From positions 1,487,431 to 1,551,430 of the forward strand of contig NW_017804464.1 of assembly GCF_001625305.1 (NCBI RefSeq): a stretch of 64,000 nucleotides of DNA, written 5' to 3'. The translations under genes and the position numbers were made by a program. The notes under the pieces are model-generated. The model was not told where the DNA came from, did no database searches, and saw only the letters and a list, made by a program, of their open reading frames with translations. Shown one piece after another: positions 1-12,700 of the stretch. Within the stretch, counting starts at the first letter, position 1. Each line of letters opens with the position of its first letter. This stretch comes from Branchiostoma belcheri (taxonomy: Eukaryota > Chordata > Leptocardii > Amphioxiformes > Branchiostomatidae).

Positions 1-3000
1 TGATAATATACAGCTTCTTGCTTGTGAAGTACCTTACCACCAGTGCTTTAAGGGTTTGTATGTATCAATCTATCGGTGGTACCAGAAAATAAAGGGACTC
101 CTCTTGTTTTGGGGCTACTTCAAACCTTCCTAGTATGAAATGATGACGAAAATGTGCTAAGAAATGTCAATGCTGTCAATATCAGACATAATGAACATAA
201 TAAAATGAGGTAACCTAAGGACATGTCCTTGGGTCGACCTGGAAGTGAGCAGGGTAGGTCAGAGATCTACATAACGAATCTGAAAGATAATCTGGAAAAT
301 CAAGAGAGCGGATCGGTGTCTGGTAGAAAAAGCAGACTCGGCACGGTACGGACTTATCATTTTTTAGACGGCTTACATCGTTCATACATCACAGCACGCA
401 CGAATACTACGTATTATAAGATACGGTGAAAAAGAGCTCACAGGGTGAAAGATCACAGAAGGAAAGCTTACGATTCCCAAGAATTTCAAGGCTGTATTTG
501 ATATTGTGACTGGCTTCGCATGCTGCAATGATGTCTGACGATAAAGGAGTTTAAAAACAACGGTCCAGTGCGTTACGATATGGCAGTGGCTTTGTCGAAT
601 TTAAATCAGAAGATGAATGAATGTGGAAATTCAAAATTATGGCACGTAGGAGTACGTAGAAAGTTCCGAACAGTATTGACAACTGTCTAAGATTTGTTCT
701 GGATAGCATCCAAAAATCGCGAAGGTGTGACGCTGACCGATATATGAAACTGTCAGTTTGTCACGGGTTTCTTCAGCAGAAAAGTATGTATGACATAATG
801 ACCTGTAATAGAAAAGGTGATGAAACAAGCACACAGTGGTATCAAACCAGTTATGCCAAAGCCGAAAGACATCCAAGGGAATTTCAGGGCGGCAAAACTG
901 GCTTTTCAAAGTCAATTTTCTGCTCATCCTTTTAATGTAGATCTAGTTACCCTACCAGAAGCGCTGGAGAAGACAGATGCCCAAGTTTGTGGGTCTCAGA
1001 TTCATTTGCAACCTGTTCACGCGAAGGCTACCGTGTCAACTGTAACCCTCACTCAGGTGTAGGGACTGACACGGTCATCCTACTCGGAAAATCTGTATCT
1101 GTATATCTGTACATGAATGTGTGCCTGTGCATGAATCTGTATCCGACTGCAAATAAAGATAGTTACCTGAATCCATCCTATCCCGTACTGATATCTGTGA
1201 GGCAAAAATGCGATGTCGCTGACAGAAAACGGTCGCTTGTTTTGTATCGTAGGCTGGTTCTAGCTACTACATGTAGTATTGATGGACACTACATAAAGAA
1301 TAAAGAGACGCCTCGAGTAGCTAGCTTTGGGCCTATTTCAAATGCTTCAAGTGTGAAATGATGTCGAAAATGTGCTAAAATTGGCATAAAACGTCCATAT
1401 CAGACAGATTTCCTCATCCAGAATATTTTTTGTTTTGCCGCCCTGAAAATGAAATTGCATTGGATTTCTTTGAGGCCCTTTTTGTATGCAACGCCAGGTG
1501 ATGCAATCATGATCAATGTGATACTCAGGAAAAAAGTCACGCCTACACATTGATATCTTATTACTGACTTCCTGTGTCAGCAAAGACTGAAACATCTTTC
1601 ATTTCTGGATCCCTGTAATCTGTTCTTAGGCGAGGACCTTTCATAAGAGTGATCAAGGGAACTAGACAGGATGCTAGCCTGTGAACACAAGCTCTTTGTC
1701 CGGCGCTCAAAGAATGGCTGGCTAATAAGGAAGCTGGCAAAAAGCGAGGTACAGTCAGGTTACACAGGATACAAGAAACACGATTTAAGAACAGTGGACG
1801 ACCTACGGAGAGTAAATTAGTATGGGTTAGTACTTGGGAATCAACCATAATTTCTACATCCTGTAACTATCCTTTCATTGTGAACCGCACCGTGTATCAC
1901 GTACTGCACATGTAAAGGCAGAGCGGAGGAACGGAGCGGAGATAAAGCGTTCACGGATAGATTCCAGGCTACCAAAAAGACTGCTGCCTCAAACTTCCGA
2001 GTAATCCTTTCAAACAAGAAAAAACTGCAGCTTCAAAGTTCCGGATATGCCTTTCAAGCAAGAAAAGAAAAAAAAAGAAGCTTCAAACTTTCGAATATGC
2101 CTTTGAAAAAAGAGAAGAAAAAAGGCTGCATCTCCCAACGTCCGGACATGCAGAAAAAAAGATGGCATCAAACGTCCGAATGTGCCTTTCAAGCTAGCAA
2201 GTCACCCACTAGAAATATAATTGAACATGGTATCTTTTGTACTAGTTATAATCCAGCCTTAGGCTTCGCAACCGGGAGCTTCTCATTAGTAAGGTCAGGA
2301 CAATTAAAAGATAACCAACCCAGCTGAGTTTCTTCATGTTACTAATGAGAAGACCCCTGCCCAAGGGTGATTTTTTTTGTCTTTTGGAAACCTCTGAAAA
2401 ACCAGGAACTGTGGCGGGACTGAAGTATTGTTTGTGACAATATCATAGTTCAAAGAAGGGATCTACAGTTACTGCTATGATACCCAGCCACCCTGTCAGA
2501 TAGAGTCTAGTGGGGAAGGCGTGAAACTGTCTTTGTACATTTCAGTCTGTTGTACAGAAAACCAAATGTGGCAACTGGAAAGGGGGCAATGAACTGAACC
2601 GCATCATTCTTGGTAAAACCTGGCGTTAACTGAATGAACGTTGATCCAGTTTCTTTACCAGGAATTAGGACTGCTTGAAGAAATGAACATTGGTGCTGAA
2701 AGCAATTCAAGGATTGAAATGATGAGTGAACAGAAATGGTAGAAGAACAATGATGATACAATTTTCTCACTTAAGACTGTGCAGCATACAATGTATATCA
2801 AAGATGTTCCATAACCTATATCAAAGAGCTCCATGACCTCATAACTTTGCCAAATAATGGTAACCATTAGGGCAGATGAATTATAAATGTTTATAACTGA
2901 TTATGCAAATAAGCTCCTCATTTGCATGAATTATATCAACTGATCATATACTCCACCCAAGGACAATCTTATCTTAAATGCAGTTTTTAGGGCTTGTAAG

Positions 3001-3420
3001 CCTTATTTTTTCAAAGTCAATTTTCTAGTCATTTATCTACATACAGAGTTGAAACCACACCATCCCAATGGACCCTCTTGGAGCAAAATACCCAAAATTC
3101 TGACGGTAAATGGTCACTGCATGGAGGTAGAAAAATTCTCTCTTTTACCTCCATGGTCACTGGAAGGGCCCTGGGCTGATTTTTAGGGTACCACCCATGA
3201 AATAAAGGACTCCATCTTGGGGCTTGTTTCTGCAGTTTTAAATGTCCAAAGTATGAAAAACTGATTGAAATGTGCTAATATGAAGCAGTATGTGTCAATA
3301 TCACAAAGATTGCCTAAAACAAAATATTTCCAGTTGTGATGCTCTGAAATCACATTGGATGTCTTTAACAACAATAAAGCTATTCTATTATAGACTAGCA
3401 TTTCCTCATCAATCATTCAA
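1..3420. repeat. Dispersed repeat family A, several degraded copies
   Basis: Segments at 1-230, 840-1080, 1265-1560 and 2985-3420, and again at 54960-55275, share blocks such as GAAAATGTGCTAAGAAATG, a CATCCAATG-CAATTTCAGGGC block and CCATCCTTTTAATGTAG, in varying orientation. I cannot assign a class, and no reverse transcriptase or transposase frame is visible. Confidence 0.6.
1965..2205. repeat. A-rich minisatellite, about 5 units of 35-51 bases
   Basis: Units of the form CTTCCGAATATGCCTTTCAAGCAAG followed by an A/G-rich spacer repeat five times with substitutions. It is not coding. Confidence 0.75.
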
Positions 3421-3676
3421 AAGAACCAGCCATCATGCACTTGAGGTCCTGATTTGAATACATTATGTCTTATGATGTTCACATTCACTTATAAAGGCGG
3501 ACACAAGAGCAGAGGCCACTATTATTATCTATAAAAAAATTTATAGATGCAAAATCAACCAAATTTGTAGAATTTGGTTACTGACAGGGAATAGAATTGT
3601 TCATAATCCAGTAACTGTGCAGTGCCCCTCCATGCAGACCCATGTGTAAGTAATGATTGGAATTATGCCAACCTTA

Positions 3677-4162
3677 GGCCACAGGAAGTAAATTTTATAG
3701 ATGATATCCTCCGCAGACTACAAATCTAATGTGAGCGGGCAAAAAAAACACAAGGTGGGCAAAAAAAAAGACCCCTACATTGTTAAATTTTGACATCATG
3801 AAACATGGTTAACAAGAAATGATACTTATGTTGTGCTAAGTTTACTGCCAACTTTTACAACATTGAAACAAATTTGAAAAATAAAAGTTTTCAATGAATC
3901 ATTGTACAAATGTTTTCGATTCAGTGGGAACATATAAAAGGAACGAAATCACTGCATCAAAGTAAAAGACAAAACTTTAAATCAGAGCCTTGTCTTGTCT
4001 TCTCTCTTCATATTTATCTGCCATCCACGTTTCGGCATGTTGCTCATTTTTGACATGTTGACCACTGTCAGAGAGCAACAAGATTTCTTCTTTTTCCCCC
4101 CAAAACCAGACAAAAATCAATGAGCACGCTGATGTCAACCATAAGAATTACTTGCTGTGGCC
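3677..4162. mobile_element. GGCCACA-ended MITE (family 1), TTA target duplication
   Basis: The ends are inverted: the left begins GGCCACAGGAAGTAAATTTTAT and the right ends with its imperfect complement in CTTGCTGTGGCC. TTA flanks both sides (3674-3676 and 4163-4165). The relative at 26260-26662 shares termini and internal blocks. The 3-base TWA duplication and GGCC ends suggest a PIF/Harbinger-derived MITE. No transposase is present. Confidence 0.75.
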
Positions 4163-4260
4163 TTACATCCAATGGGATAAGATCCAGGTCAATCTGGGCT
4201 CAAAGCAAGAGGAAAATTTAGATGTTAAGCCGGGAAATTGATGATCAACTTTCCACTCAC

Positions 4261-5070
4261 ACATTACAAACCTTATTTTTCAAGATCACTCCTAGATTCT
4301 GTAACAGCGCCCACTTTTTTGGAGGGCACCATTTAAATCTTAAGTATGGGATTCGATGGGATGACTACTCCAGATCAAAGTCACTTTTTTGACAATTTAT
4401 AATGGAAACCAAAGTTTCTAAGGTTATGAACTGACAAACTGGTATCCAGAAACATACTGCAAATGAAAACTATTTTCAAGATCAACCCAAGACTTCTTTA
4501 GACCTGCTGCTTTGAAGTTTTAGCCATCCTTCGTAGTTTTTCCCCACTCCCTAATGTCGTTGGGCCATCCTCTATAGTTTTCGCCCACTCGCTACATTTG
4601 TAGGAAGGTGGCCCAGCGACGTTAGGGAGCAGGCGAAAACTACGGATGGCATCAAGGCTATTGAAGTTTGTCTCAGTTGTTTGCAAACTGATATGTCTCA
4701 CTTGGCTGTATTTGATCTGGAATGTACCTGGGGGTTACCACATGCTGTAAAACAAAACTGCTTCATAGTTCAAAGTCAGAGTCAAGTTGGCATCTGAGTT
4801 CACTTGAGGCAATTTACATGATGAAAATGAAACTCTTCTCCAACTCGAAGAAATTGACTTCCGGAATGTTTGACTGAAGCTTTCCGTCTTCATTAGCTTT
4901 CTGACCCAATAAAATTCTGTTGAGTCAATTTCTTTGAGTTGGAGAACAGTTTCATTTTCATTATCAATGTGAACTTGCCAATAAAATTATACTTTTGGGG
5001 ATTCAGAATAAGTACATGTATCTACAGAACTAGAACAATTGCTTTTGCTCTCGAGTCTGCCTTAAACTTT
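4261..5070. repeat. Dispersed repeat B with two nested hairpin insertions
   Basis: Sequence at 4261-4520, 4650-4750 and 4962-5070 matches 48500-48920 in the same order (TTTTCAAGAT..., CTAAGGTTATGAA, ATCTACAGAAC). Two blocks present only here are foldbacks: 4523-4650 and 4823-4961. The 48.5 kb copy lacks both, so they look like later insertions. Confidence 0.65.
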
Positions 5071-6344
5071 CAAATGCCGCAAGTTGTGAACTTCCCGTCA
5101 GGTACCACCATGGAATTATAGCTTTTTTTCATTGATTATGAAAATTGGGTCTTTATTTGCGTAATTAATGCCTGTTGTTGTTCATCATCTTGTTCTTAAT
5201 TACATATCACAAGTTAAGATACATGTAGTCCTGTCATGGAATGCAACAGATTTATAGAATTTCATAATTCTTATCAAGTTATTAACCTTCTTAGGTAATA
5301 AGAATGTATGAAGCTCAAACCTTCATTATGGAAGCGTGCTCTTATGGCTGTGATACAGACTGAAAAATATATTAATGTGTTATAATATTTGGAAACATAA
5401 ACCATCATGTTAGAAAATGAATATGGAAAGGCTTGACAAAGAAGCATGAGTGTACAAATGTACATGTATGGCTGTGAATGGTGATCATCATTTAGAACAA
5501 CAGATCTATCTTAAAAAGACAGATGATGATCAGAAATAGAACTGAAATAAGCAATGAAAAGATAGAACTCAACGATAATTAAAAATCTACCATTGAAAAA
5601 AGCTGTCATTTAAAGCAAGAGGATTCTATTGACAGCTCAATGAAAGACAACAAGACTAAAACTGAGTAAAAGAAGCTTCACAGCATTTATTTCAGAATTA
5701 CATATTGACAACGGAGTCTCTATATGGGGAGCAAAGTCTCATGATTACATTATAAACTGCACTGCCAATATTTGTTACTGCCTTTTTGGCTTTTACTGGA
5801 TACGTTTTTCCTGCTTCTCTTGTAAAAATGGAAATATATCAATAGATTGAAAAAAATAAAAACATGGTAAAGGTTTCATTAAAATAACTAAAGACAATTA
5901 CTACTTTTATAGAAACCCCTTCAATTAAACAACAACAACTGTAAGATCTACAATAACAATGAAGTGAACAGAAGGACTTTAAATTGAGATGATAATTCAA
6001 TTTGTAACGGTAAATCAAAGATCAAAAGAAGACTATTAAAAAGTGTTAAAAATAATTTACACCATCTTAACAACTTTACATACCCTAAAAACATGTATCT
6101 GCATTCTTTTGAAAATACTGCACATTGCATTTCGAAAGGTGGAGATATAAATTCTTGCCAAAACAACACCATCCTATCAACAGAGACAATTGGTTTTGAA
6201 GTACAGCTTTTTTACTACTTGTGATTTTCATTTCTAACTGTGGTTTGGTAGATAACTAACATAGCACAAAATAACCAATGAAAATGCTGACTTTTAAACA
6301 TGGACTATTTCAAACTGCTGAGAACAACGGCGGCCATGGGTTTA

Positions 6345-6662
6345 AAGTTAAAACTTTTGATACAACACAATAAAGTTCTCTCACCTAGAGCTTTCGACCA
6401 GTCACTCTGGTCTTCCTCAGTAGACTGACCCAGTGAGGCTTGTCACATGACTTCTTTGATCATCAGGGCCCATCACCATTCACTCAACCGTGATGGGGGC
6501 CGACATCGTCTACCAGATAAGTTTGACCCAGTGTTGACATAACACTTCAAAGAAGTCATGTGACAAGCCTCACTGGGTCAGTCTACCAAGGAAGACCGAA
6601 GTGACTGGTCGAAAAAGCTCTAGGTGAGAGAACTTTATTGTGTTGGTTCGAAAGTTTTGATT
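6345..6662. mobile_element. Long foldback element with about 110-base arms
   Basis: The left arm (6345-6458) and right arm (6545-6662) are near-perfect inverted copies around a unique centre of about 85 bases. Shared arm blocks include CTCTCACCTAGAGC, GACCAGTCAC and GACTGACCCAGTGAGGCTTG. It ends about 57 bases from the ORC1 stop codon. No coding capacity. Confidence 0.8.
6634..6639 (-). terminator. ORC1: Candidate ORC1 polyadenylation signal AATAAA inside a foldback element
   Basis: Read on the minus strand, AATAAA occurs 80 bases after the ORC1 stop codon. It lies in the right arm of the foldback element at 6345-6662, and the left arm carries the same hexamer. It is the first canonical signal downstream of the stop. 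Confidence 0.5.
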
Positions 6663-6718
6663 TAAACATGTCACTACCAACACAGATGAACTTTCATGAT
6701 AGTAATGGCGGCCCTGCT

Positions 6719-9700
6719 TTACGTGGTGTCCCTGAGCGCGTACATGACGTCGTCCTGACTGACGTTGAGGCGGACACGTTGGCTCAAGTCGCTCTTCCCA
6801 GCCTCCACCAGCAGCAGCCGGCTGGCCCCCAGCGTGGAGCAGACACCTGACAGCTGCGACATGGTCGGGACAGTCACACCTGCAACAGGTGGGAGGGGGG
6901 CAGGTTAGTACCGGTATTTATGTTTCCCGAAGGAAAACATATCGTTTTGCTCAGTTTCTTCCTTTTCTTCTGATTCCGTTCCCAACATATAAGGTCCATG
7001 ACTAAGACCAGAGGTCTGTCATCATGGTAACTATTGTTGTGTTACATCATGTTGCAATTTTACAGCAGGAGGGATTTAGACTCCTGTCTGACCATATATA
7101 TATGAATGGGTTTGAGTAAGAATTAACAGAGCAGACCATATGCAAAGGTAAACATTAAGCATTTGCTTTGCAAATGTTACCTTTCTAGTTAAATTCTTTC
7201 TAGTTAAAAACATTTCTAAGATCTTGGACATTTTAAGTTTTCACTATAGCAAGTGGACATCATAAAATCAGTGGGCTAGGAAGAACTTGAATATCACTGT
7301 ATTTATGACATAAAATTGGCATCAAGCTGATCCTCAGATGTTGTCTTCTTTTAGATTTTTCCATATTTCAAAAAAATATCAATTTCAAAAAATGTCAAAG
7401 AACCAACAAATTAAATTGGTGTGGCCTTCTTTGCATCAGGGCAAGGGCCAATATCAAAAACAACACAGACAAAATACATTAGATAAAGAAATACTCGTAC
7501 TCCATTACATCAAGTCATGCAAAAGTATTCTGGTGGAAGGATAGAGGGGCAGTGGCATAGCCGATGGAGTAGGCTACGTGTTTTTCTGTAATCATTCCTT
7601 ATACATCATTAGCAACACTAGAGAACAGGGCAGTGACCGTTATGTACCCAGAGCAAGACCCTATCTTCACATTTGAATATCCGTCTATTCCTAATTGCCT
7701 TTCCCACTGACAGTAAAGGTCTGTTAGGGTGACTGTATGATAGACGAGAGCCTCTGGGGTGTCGTTTTGCATCAAGGAACTCTTTCAGCAGTTGACTTGT
7801 AATATAAAAGAAGTAGTCAGAAACTGGAGAGAGTTGCTGCTTTGATCCGTAACTGGCCCCACAGCTCCCCTTGTATACGCACCTAATTCTGTCTAATAAA
7901 TCCCTCCTGTATTTCTCAATGACTTGTGTAGAGACGAGAGAGTCCCTGAAAACCATTAACACTACCATCAACATGGTCTAATGAATCTAATTGGGAAACT
8001 TCTGTCCACTTCACTGACCAGTTATAGTTCTATGTTTCACATGCTGTAAATTACTTTATATTTGTGGTAGCAAACTTTTGCTGAGAAAAATTGACGGTGG
8101 CGGCAAATGAAGAAGAAAGAAAGTCGGCAAATTATTTGTTTGCGGTTTATGATAAATTTGCTGTACAGAAGTGGCCGCGAAAACCGTGGATATAAAAGTA
8201 CAGCGAATATCAAGTGCATAAATTGGTCCTAGTCCTTGATTTGGCCCCCTCATTTTTTCTGATTTGCAAAAAAAAAAATCAGGTTCTGAAGGTTATGTCA
8301 AATAAATTCCATGTGATGGAAAAAAAAATTAAGGTTGGCTAGAATACTGCTCTGTCATCTCGGGACAACCCACGGTCTTCTTCTGACAAGAACATTCTTC
8401 ACACACACCCACTGTCTGTCAGGATGATGGAATAGCCATAGAGGTTGTCCATATATTTTGACTTCAGATTTCCTCCAAACCCAGAATGAGACAAGGGGGG
8501 AAATCCTGCTGTGGACAAGCAATTGCCTTACCAATCATTTACCTCGGGCCTAGGAAAAAAAACGTCATGTTTCCTGTTTCCCGACCGACCCTAGAAAAAC
8601 CTGCCGACCCTAGTCTTTTTTTGGAGGGGACCCCTGCAAGGTACATAAAGTGTTCGAGCTGATCGACCTTTTCTAGCTCCATGATCTGACATGTGAGTGA
8701 TGAAACGTTGTACAATCAATTTTCCAACATTGACATTGAAAACATTAGTGTCCTCATGCAAGTTTTACTTTGTTAAACTGTATATGGTATAAGTTTGATC
8801 ACTAGAGTCGAGATTGCCAAAGTCTTATAAACAAAGAAACAAAAAAAATGATCCCTACTTACCGACCCTAATTTTTTCAGGACTCAAACAGGAAACAGAA
8901 CATTATTTCCCAAGGCCTCAGAAGGTAGGCAGTCTACATGCAACACCACTTACCATGGCAAAGGTAACTTAGAGGCAAACGCCATTTGCAATAATAGTTA
9001 CCATTCCAAAACTACGTCATGCACATCTAACAAACTAAAAGGTCAAGGAACAAGGAGACAAAGCAGTTACTGCTTGGGGCATACATTTGTATTTCCAAAC
9101 CTGGGCCCAGACAGTCTGTTTGCATGAATGAAAAACAAGTTATATCGGCAATACACACAAATAATACTCATGATTAGTATTTTTTAATTTGGGGGGGGTG
9201 TTGTGTTTTATATCATACTTTTCACTCCCAGAAACTGCCTAGCCAGATCCTTGATTGGAAACTGTGTCCTTAGCATTACAAGGGATCAAATTAGGGCAAC
9301 ATGTAAGAGAGTAAAAATGCTCTAATGACCACTTTAAAAGCTGCTTTAACATTGCAAACTAGGTATTTCTAATTAGGTCAAGAGACAAAATCATGGGGTT
9401 ACACAAAGCCTAACATCTTGGCATGTACAATCCCCATTCCCATTGAAACTCAATATACTCGACTTTCAACTCTGTCAAATCTAAAAGCTAAATGTCCCTC
9501 ACTGCAGGAATTGTGAGATTGCAGTCTGTGCGTGGGCCCTTCTGACATAATTCATACAATTTAGCAGAACATTGATGCATACCCTTTATGAGATGGTAAT
9601 TAAAGAGGAATGGGGCTAAAAGGAAGGCCCCCGCATCAATTAAGATCAAGGTTTGTGTAGTCTGTGGGTGGCCCATTCACACAGAGAAAATCACTACAAT

Positions 9701-12700
9701 TAAGTACTTACAACACTAAGTTGCCTCACCTTAATGGGGTGGCAATCAAAGCTGACTGAGGCAAAATATTAAACATACAAAAAATTACACGACTGTCTCA
9801 TCTATCACAGTACGAAATTTGTACATCGTAATTCTTTTCTCCGTAAGGGGTTGGCAGCTCTTTCATTACATGTACAAAGTCACACGGTTTCTAGTTGCTT
9901 TTAGTGACAAACTGTCATCGCCTTTGCTGTACTCCCAGATGTAGTTGAACTTGGACCTACTAAGTATACATGTGGGTGGAGAGGATGGAGAACATTCGTG
10001 CATATTGCTTGGAGGGCAGATGCACATGAACTCGAACACAATATATAGGGCTAATCACATGTACAACGTATGTGCAGTTGAGCATGTAACAAACCTCTAT
10101 GCCCCAGGGCATTTCCACTGCACAGTATTTTGATTTGGACTTGTCTCTTAGTTAACTTTTGATGTCCCTATTGGAGGAGGAACCTGTCAAACTGTGTGCT
10201 CTCTATGACCCAGTTTTTGGCAGATACAGACGAGGATGGCAGCCCAGTAGCCTACTGCTTAGGCCTAGGAAAAACAAGGTTGTGTTTCCTGTTTCCCGAC
10301 CGACCCTAGAAAAATCTGCCGAACCTAATGTTTTTGTGGATACCTGCAAGGAACATGAATTTTTCAAGCTGATCAACATTTTCTAACCCCATGATCTGAC
10401 ACCTGAGTGATTAAACATTGTACAATCAGTTTTCCAACATTGACATTGAAACAGAAGTGTGCTCATGCAAGTTTTTTTAAACTGTTGGATCACTAGAGAT
10501 CGCCAAAGTCTAAAAAAAAGAAGAAAAAAAAAAGATAATCCCTACCTACCGACCATTTCAGGACGGAAACAGGAAAAACAACATTTTTTTCCTAGGCCTT
10601 ATTTACAGTCACATCCAACATCTCCTGAGAGATGACAATAATCAACTCCCAGGAAAACAGATCTCTGACCTTGCTAACAACAGGGGGAAATGAAGGAAAC
10701 TCGCAGTTGCCTGCGCAGCAGTTGACTGATGATGATGATGAGGATTTGTCAGTAAGCACTAAAATCTTGACTGACAGAGAAACTGTTGTTGATGCAGAAA
10801 TGCATGTGTCGTTTGTAAAAAGTTCAAATGTAAGTACAACATATATGTGAAAGTTTTAAAAGTAAAGGGATAGATGAACTCACCATCGAGCCTACACAGA
10901 CATTCATGCTGCTGGGAAACCTATTTAAGAAACAGGAAAATATGTCAGACAAAACAGCAGTCAATACACAAGATCAAAGGCTTTACTGTGATTGCAATAT
11001 AATACATGGTATTTACTCTTTCAAGTTACCTGCATGCAGAGACAAGATTCTAATAAAGACTGCTCATTGCATTTTTGATGTGTCATCAAATGTTATTAGC
11101 AAGAATGTAGAGCTTGTACAATTAATTGCAATTAATGACACAGCATATCTATTTTAAATTGCAGTGTTTTTACACTGAGGGCGAATTGTGTGTGATCTCA
11201 GTTTCAACTTGAGATACCTTCAAGTGTACTAGTAACTTCTGGGCTTGGAAGACTTTTTTTCTGTTACCTGCGTCATTGCAAAATCTCAAAAACCTTTATC
11301 TACAATTCAGGACACCTTTCTGCAAATACCAAGCCACTTTCCCTGGCCTTTGATGGCCTTTGCCAACAAAATGACCCTTTTCTATCTTCTTGCGTAGCTG
11401 AAGTTGAAGAAGATACTAACAATCCAGACATGCGTATGCTGCTGCGTAGCTAAGTAGTTGTTAATAATGCCAAATCTGACGTTTTCTAGAATGCAAAAAT
11501 GACTACCTCTTCACATTCTTACCTACAATCTGAATTTATTTTGAAAATTGCAGGTAGGTATAAGAGGTATTTCAAGCCTCTTGAATATAATTACCTGTAG
11601 AAAAGTGGCCTCTTCCAGTCCAGATCGGCGGAACTCTGCGACGACAGCCTTGAGAAATAACTGCTCTTGAAGTGATGCATTTCTGTGTCAGGAACAGGAA
11701 ACTGTTCTAATTCTGCATGATAGAGCACGCCGGGGCTACACTAATACCAGTGATTGGTTATCGCAATTCAGGCAGAATCAAGCAACAAGAACATGTATCA
11801 TACAAACGTCACATCCTAGCCATGCACTGCCGACACTGTAGAGCAATATTTCATGACCGAAGAGACAATTGGGTGACAAAAAATCAGGAGATAATAAAAA
11901 ACTGACTCTAGACAAGAACAGCACAAGCTTCCAGGCACCTGTGACCCTATATGGAGTTGACCTTTTTCAAAGGTCACGTGGGACTTGAAACTTATCTTCA
12001 GTGAAACTGGAAAAAGTCAGAAAGTGTTGCTTACGTAAAAGGTGTACGAAATTCTGGCACCATAATTTGTATTCTTTCTTTGTCATGTTGGCGACTTGAC
12101 CAGTCAGATGTGGTAAAGTAGACACCTAAAGCCTGTGCATCAAAGCATCCCTACAATTCTGTCTTGTTCATTCAAAATGCAATCCATATATTGCTGGCAA
12201 AAAACACCCTAGAAAATTATTTCTCCCTTCCTTTAGGCCACCAATTTAATCAAGTCTTTATTGGATTTGCCCACTTCATTTTTTCTGATTCATAAAAAAA
12301 ATAATTGTGTTTTGAATTAACTCTAAAATACATTTTGGCCTTTCTATTGTCCAGTTGTCTTCCTATTCCTAAAATTGTTACTATTTTTCGATCTATCAAT
12401 GCAGTGGTTTGAATATTATTTCAAAATTCACTGACTATGTTTGCCTGGTATGTTGGTATGACTCATGAATATCATAGCAACTGGGACTATGCCTGTTTTA
12501 ATTTTTGCCCTTTTACTTCATATTTTTTCTGAAAAAATCCAGAACAAATGAACTATATTGGTAAAAAAATCAAAGCTTTAAAAGTTCTCCACCTTATGGC
12601 CATAATCTTGGGAGAAGAGAACATCTCCTGTACTGCAGTGTCCACGTGACTCATGTTCACCAGGGCTGCTGTCTTCCGGCCTGGCGTCTTGGCCAGCTCG

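Larger units (their letters stand above)
1..6344. other. Intergenic region, repeats only
   Basis: No open frame here shows codon structure, splice-site support or similarity to a protein I recognise. The stretch is made of degraded dispersed repeats (1-230, 840-1080, 1265-1560, 2985-3420), a minisatellite at 1965-2205, a GGCC-ended MITE at 3677-4162 and a composite repeat at 4261-5070. I see nothing identifiable in 231-840, 2210-2985 and 5070-6344. Confidence 0.7.

Noticed and set aside
7618-7974. 118-codon minus-strand frame in the last ORC1 intron
   Set aside because: I recognise no domain, and there is no supporting intron structure. It could be a gene relic; a protein search would decide.
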